DNA of 10,062 nt from Bifidobacterium breve (lineage in GTDB: Bacteria > Actinomycetota > Acidimicrobiia > IMCC26256): the NCBI GenBank assembly GCA_945907055.1, contig CAMDSG010000052.1, positions 1 to 10,062 of the forward strand, read 5' to 3'. Position 1 is the first letter of the stretch, and every line of letters starts with the position of its first letter. Under the pieces are notes generated by a model. The model saw nothing but the letters and a program-made list of their open reading frames with translations, made no database searches and was not told the DNA's origin. Shown piece by piece: positions 6,834-10,062 of this stretch. A program made the position numbers and the translations under genes.

Positions 6834-8062
6834 CGCGTCTCCTTGCGTCTACGAAATCTAGTAATAGTTGCCTCAGTTGTCTGAGCTTGCTCACTCGGCG
6901 CCGCCGCTACAGGGCCACGCAGGAATAAGTTCGCTAGTTCTCCGTATGCACGAGCAACTGGGGAGCGTGGTGCTGACTCGAGTATTGGGGAGCCTTGGTT
7001 CATTGAGAGAGGCACGCTTCGAGATGACGGGATGGCGACATCAACCTCCATACCCACGGTGCCCTCGATGTCTCTAATCTCGAGCCCGACGCGAGCATCG
7101 GCCCTATTGAGAACAAAATACCGTCGTTGCGTTGTTAGCCCAATTATGTCGAAAGCCTCAATTTCCTTGCGCATACTGCGAGTGCTGGCGACATCAGTGC
7201 CGCATACGAGAATTAAATCTGTCGCCAACTCCATGGCGGTAAGTGTCGTCTCATCGAGACCCGCTGGAGTATCGAGAATAACGTAATCAAACTCTTGAGA
7301 GAGCACACGTATTACCCCTGCAATTGTCTCGTTGCTGATGTCGTCTGCATCGCCTGGAGTGTTCGGAGCGCAGAGCACAAAAAGGCCGCTCGGGTGTGGA
7401 GTTAATGTTGCCTTCACTGTTGTCGTATCAGCGTCTGCTCCTAGATGGCCTAGGTCAGTAAGAGTGCGATCGGGGAGTAGCCGCAATGCGTGCCCAACAT
7501 CACCAAAGCGCACATCTAGATCCATTATTACAACGGAGCCTGGTTCTTGCTTCGCCATTCCAACGCCCATATTCGTTGCAATCGCTGTTTTGCCAGCACC
7601 GCCTTTTGGTGACACGACGGCAATCACCCGAGATTTACGTGCTGGGAGATTGGAGGGAGGATTCAAACTATTGCTTCGCCTCACAGCAGTATCTAGCGCC
7701 CTATCTATTACTTCGCTGATCTCTTCTGTGGAGGCGTCGGGGGAGAGAATATCGCGTACGCCTGCTCTGAGAGCATTTTGAAAGAGCGTCTGCTCGTAGG
7801 CAGTTACGAGTACGGCACAGATTTCTGGATTCTCGTTATCAAGTCGTTTCGCCAGCCCAAGTGCGAAATTCTCCGCAAGGCCGGGGCCGATCATCACTAC
7901 TCGGGGTTGCGCCTCCTTGATCTCGCGCAGGGTTGCTTCTTGGTCGTACTCGATCAATCCATCGGGAGCACGCCTAATTTCGCCCGTTATATCGCCCTGG
8001 TAGGCCTCGCGTATTCGAGCTCTCCACTCTGTGTCGGCCGTTGCTAGAAAGAGCCCGGTCAT
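6830..8062 (-). CDS. cpaE: Tad pilus localisation ATPase CpaE/TadZ
   Basis: This 410-residue protein has an N-terminal response-regulator receiver-like domain (about 1-128) and a MinD/ParA-type P-loop ATPase domain (about 143-375). The deviant Walker A KGGAGKT at 153-159 has the signature lysine. The segment VVIMDLDVRFGDVG (about 177-190) and Walker B YVILDTPAG (around 260) follow. CpaE/TadZ proteins localise the pilus machine in the cell. The receiver fold appears degenerate: where the phosphorylated aspartate would end the third strand (VVMIGPG, about 55-61) there is no aspartate, as in other pseudo-receivers of this family. The C-terminus is strongly basic (RFRRRKETR). The start ATG overlaps the cpaB stop (ATGA, 8059-8062) with no Shine-Dalgarno sequence in front, and the stop overlaps cpaF. 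Confidence 0.92.
   Translation of the reverse strand: MTGLFLATADTEWRARIREAYQGDITGEIRRAPDGLIEYDQEATLREIKEAQPRVVMIGPGLAENFALGLAKRLDNENPEICAVLVTAYEQTLFQNALRAGVRDILSPDASTEEISEVIDRALDTAVRRSNSLNPPSNLPARKSRVIAVVSPKGGAGKTAIATNMGVGMAKQEPGSVVIMDLDVRFGDVGHALRLLPDRTLTDLGHLGADADTTTVKATLTPHPSGLFVLCAPNTPGDADDISNETIAGVIRVLSQEFDYVILDTPAGLDETTLTAMELATDLILVCGTDVASTRSMRKEIEAFDIIGLTTQRRYFVLNRADARVGLEIRDIEGTVGMEVDVAIPSSRSVPLSMNQGSPILESAPRSPVARAYGELANLFLRGPVAAAPSEQAQTTEATITRFRRRKETR
8059..8062 (-). promoter_or_regulatory. ATGA stop-start overlap, cpaB to cpaE
   Basis: The TGA stop of cpaB overlaps the ATG start of cpaE. No Shine-Dalgarno sequence is visible upstream, so cpaE translation probably depends on reinitiation after cpaB. 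Confidence 0.75.
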
Positions 8063-8808
8063 TGGTAAACGCCGGAGCGTGTAACCGCACCTCCGCCAGC
8101 GTTCGGAGCAGTTCTCGGATCAGCGGCTAGCCAAATAGTTCCATGCTCTGCGGCATAGAGGAGTCGCGATATCTCCGAGGCTGGCATAGCAAGGGTTATG
8201 AGTATGTTCCCCTGGGGCGATGTACCGGGAAGATTTGGGTCCTCAGGGGAAGTCTGCTCGCTCGCTGCACTCGCCGGGTCTGCAACCTGCACGTTCGTGA
8301 CCAGCACCTTCTGCATGATTATCCCTGTCTGCGTTGGCACTGATCCTTCGCTACCGAACGATGCAATTACTGCAACAGTAGATCCAGGGGTAAGGACTCC
8401 ACCCACCGCACGATCTGCAGGGAGCGAGATCGTGGTGGTAAGTAAGTCGGTGGGTACCGCTACAGAGGCACCGGTTGCCTGGTATGCCGATGGGGTAGTA
8501 AATCGAGCGCGCACGAGTTGTTCGCCAGGGACGAGTACTGCTCCAGCGACCAGGCCTTTGATCTCACTCAGTTTTGTTATGGCGCCTGATGCGACAACGT
8601 TTTTAGGTATTTCTTTCTTTATTGCGCGATCGCCAATGTCGGCAGTAGGAGTCCCAGCGGGTATCTCATATCTAACGATGTATACCTTTACGACCTTCTG
8701 CCCCTCCGCAGCGCGTGAATCGGCACCATTGGCGTAAAGGATAACGATGATTGCCCCTACTAATGCAAGCAATACCGCTGCAATTAGTCCACCAATTCGT
8801 CTATTCAT
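8059..8808 (-). CDS. cpaB: Tad pilus assembly protein CpaB/RcpC
   Basis: This 249-residue protein is anchored by one N-terminal helix (about 5-27, GGLIAAVLLALVGAIIVILY), with the rest outside the cytoplasmic membrane. The SAF domain (about 40-105) contains YEIPAGTPTADIGDRAIKKE and LVPGEQLVRARF. The RcpC/CpaB domain follows (about 115-220, with VSLPADRA-like TTISLPADRAVGGVLTPGSTV). Length and order fit Flp pilus assembly protein CpaB. In diderms CpaB contacts the secretin; no secretin gene is present here, which fits a monoderm, where it may interact with cell wall or pilus. The codon just before the ATG is TTG; the ATG at 8806-8808 is preferred, with AGGGAG 6 bases upstream. It is the first machinery gene in the window and lies 54 bases after the repeat protein. 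Confidence 0.9.
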   Translation of the reverse strand: MNRRIGGLIAAVLLALVGAIIVILYANGADSRAAEGQKVVKVYIVRYEIPAGTPTADIGDRAIKKEIPKNVVASGAITKLSEIKGLVAGAVLVPGEQLVRARFTTPSAYQATGASVAVPTDLLTTTISLPADRAVGGVLTPGSTVAVIASFGSEGSVPTQTGIIMQKVLVTNVQVADPASAASEQTSPEDPNLPGTSPQGNILITLAMPASEISRLLYAAEHGTIWLAADPRTAPNAGGGAVTRSGVYQ

Positions 8809-8814
8809 CAAGAG

Positions 8815-8820
8815 CTCCCT
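8815..8820 (-). promoter_or_regulatory. Ribosome binding site of cpaB
   Basis: AGGGAG on the minus strand lies 6 bases before the ATG at 8808. It gives cpaB an independent translation start after the 54-base gap. No convincing -10/-35 pair or terminator was seen in that gap, so read-through from the upstream gene is likely. Confidence 0.7.
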
Positions 8821-8862
8821 TCGAGCGCTTTATGCGGGAAATGCAGATCATGGATTAAGAAT

Positions 8863-10062
8863 TTAACAACTGAGCGAGGTTGCGTCGCTGATGGTCTTGA
8901 TGCCGATACTACATATTTGGTACGACGTTATATCTGAACTAAATCCGGTGTCGTAATAGGAAATAAACGTGAAGGTCATTTCGCGAAACGATCCATCAGG
9001 TAAGTCAACGGGTGGAGTAACAACGATTTCGTGAGTGTTGCTTACAGAGCAACCTGTAGTACTCGGCCACCCGTTATCAGCCGGATTGTTGTCGGTCGTA
9101 GGGTCAACTGGCGTTGCGCAGGCGGAGACATTCAAGGTGCCCGCAAGTGGGGGGCTAATTTCCCAAGTGACGTCAAAAGCTGTCTCGCCTGCGAGAACAT
9201 CAACTGTGCAAGTTTTGACAATTACGCCGTTGGTCAGGGAATTGGTGTTATTCGAGCAGGCGTTCTGAGGTAAACCTGCAACTGAGGCATTTATAACGCT
9301 ATCGGTGAACCCCGTCGTCCCTGGAGCAATCCTTAACTCAAGTTTAATCTTCCCATTGCTCGCAAAGTTGGAGAGCGCAACATTTGTTGTAAGGAGGATC
9401 TTGTTCCCTGAAAGCGAGGTAGTGGGCCAAGCTGCGCTGATTCTAAAGTTGGGTGTCGGCAGCGGAGGTTCAACCGAGACTAGGCATTTATCGGTCCTAG
9501 TTGAGCATGCAGCGCCTGCTCTGGGAAATGAATTGTTCTCGGCATTATTTTCGGCCCAAGCAGTCACGGCAGTTATCCTCGTTTTCAGGAAAAAAGTTCC
9601 ATCCGAGGGTGGCGCAACAGTAAACGCGAAGGTTTTTGTTGCTGTTGGCTTAGCGTTCGTTGTGTTCAGAGTTCCTGCACAAGCGATAATAATGGTCGTG
9701 GTTCCAGTAGCGGTACAACCTGTGCCGCTAATATTCGAGGCTAGTAATCCTGCCCCGGCTTCAATCGTTGTAGTCAAAGTCACTGGGGTATCTTTATTTC
9801 CGGTGCACGCACCCTCGCGGTCAAAGAGCACGGTGGTTTCGTAGACAGTGGGTGGAGATGCGGGCAATTGAATTGAAGTCGGCCAGTTTGTGCCGGTAAT
9901 CGAGAGGTCTCCGGAAGTGCAAGCGGCAGCCTTACGCAGCTTTGTTCTTTGCTGGTTACGCACCCGCTGTCGCGATGCGATGAGTTGGGCCTTTGGAGGA
10001 CTTCGCCTCCGAGATGGGCCCGCAGCGATCCCCGAACAAAGATCCTCTCCTCTGGAACCTGT
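8863..10062 (-). CDS. Secreted cysteine-rich protein with two tandem beta-sandwich-like repeats (5' end outside window)
   Basis: The reading frame is open from the window edge to a TAA at 8863, about 400 residues. Within it a GTG at 9963 could start a 366-residue form, but it has no ribosome binding site and gives no signal peptide. I therefore treat the gene as 5'-partial. The visible protein is rich in Thr, Ser, Asn and Pro, with about a dozen cysteines. It contains two similar domains of nearly 150 residues (numbering from the GTG): 19-167, opening DLSITGTNWPTS, and 171-318, opening NFRISAAWPTTS. The style resembles DUF11 or Ig-like extracellular repeats of surface proteins. A 48-residue tail ends in Cys. 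Position just before cpaB in the same direction suggests a pilus-associated or surface-displayed protein such as a minor pilin or adhesin; that role is inference. The stretch nearest the edge is basic and not TadE-like. Confidence 0.65.
   Translation of the reverse strand, partial: TGSRGEDLCSGIAAGPSRRRSPPKAQLIASRQRVRNQQRTKLRKAAACTSGDLSITGTNWPTSIQLPASPPTVYETTVLFDREGACTGNKDTPVTLTTTIEAGAGLLASNISGTGCTATGTTTIIIACAGTLNTTNAKPTATKTFAFTVAPPSDGTFFLKTRITAVTAWAENNAENNSFPRAGAACSTRTDKCLVSVEPPLPTPNFRISAAWPTTSLSGNKILLTTNVALSNFASNGKIKLELRIAPGTTGFTDSVINASVAGLPQNACSNNTNSLTNGVIVKTCTVDVLAGETAFDVTWEISPPLAGTLNVSACATPVDPTTDNNPADNGWPSTTGCSVSNTHEIVVTPPVDLPDGSFREMTFTFISYYDTGFSSDITSYQICSIGIKTISDATSLSC
9010..9453 (-). 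repeat. Second copy of tandem protein domain repeat
   Basis: This encodes the domain opening NFRISAAWPTTS and closing with DNNPADNGWP, a Cys, then VVTPP. It parallels the first copy at the opening W-P-T motif, in the F-x-V/W...PP-x-x-GT core, in the NN-x-x-x-N loop and in the closing PP. The similarity is at protein level only; the DNA has diverged, so the duplication is old. Confidence 0.6.
9463..9909 (-). repeat. First copy of tandem protein domain repeat
   Basis: This encodes the domain opening DLSITGTNWPTS and closing with ENNAENNSFP, two Cys, then VSVEPP. The core FAFTVAPPSDGTFF lines up with FDVTWEISPPLAGTLN of the second copy. Each copy has several cysteines, suggesting disulfide-stabilised exported domains. 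Confidence 0.6.

Noticed and set aside
9305..9844. Plus-strand frame (179 codons) rich in Val and Ala opposite the repeat protein
   Set aside because: The hydrophobic look arises from reading Thr/Asn-rich codons backwards; the minus strand has a coherent repeat structure.
9995..10010. Small inverted repeat GGAGG/CCTCC
   Set aside because: A 5-base stem inside an open coding frame can easily occur by chance.

Overview
The window is about half G+C and densely coded, and it most resembles an actinobacterium, possibly an Acidimicrobiia-like lineage. The reasons are a Tad/Flp pilus operon with no secretin gene among its parts, a TadB-type platform protein fused to a von Willebrand A (VWA) domain, and a KshA-like Rieske oxygenase. 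The taxonomic call is inference; the window has no rRNA or other marker.

Left part (1-1555). The start of a nucleotidyltransferase gene runs leftward off the window edge (239 to 1, minus strand). Divergent from it are a 48-residue membrane protein with a YLDAGTGS motif (360-506) and a Rieske [2Fe-2S] non-haem iron oxygenase resembling 3-ketosteroid 9-alpha-hydroxylase (599-1555).

Right part (1606-10062). All genes lie on the minus strand and read as one operon, in the order: a cysteine-rich secreted protein with two tandem beta-sandwich-like repeats (its 5' end is outside the window); cpaB; cpaE/tadZ; cpaF/tadA; a VWA-TadB fusion; tadC; and a DnaB/RecA-fold ATPase. Three junctions overlap by the four bases ATGA. 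The other two junctions inside the machinery have AGGAG ribosome binding sites within or just after the upstream gene. CpaF would supply energy, TadB and TadC would form the membrane platform, CpaE would position the machine, and CpaB would sit in the envelope. The repeat protein is a candidate surface or pilus-associated adhesin. The prepilin, prepilin peptidase and TadE/F genes are not in the window and may lie upstream, to the right.

The most notable points are the DnaB-like ATPase translationally coupled to the end of a Tad operon, the VWA domain that would be displayed outside the membrane while fused to the pilus platform, and the tandem-repeat exoprotein. No tRNA, rRNA, CRISPR array, insertion sequence or convincing terminator was seen.
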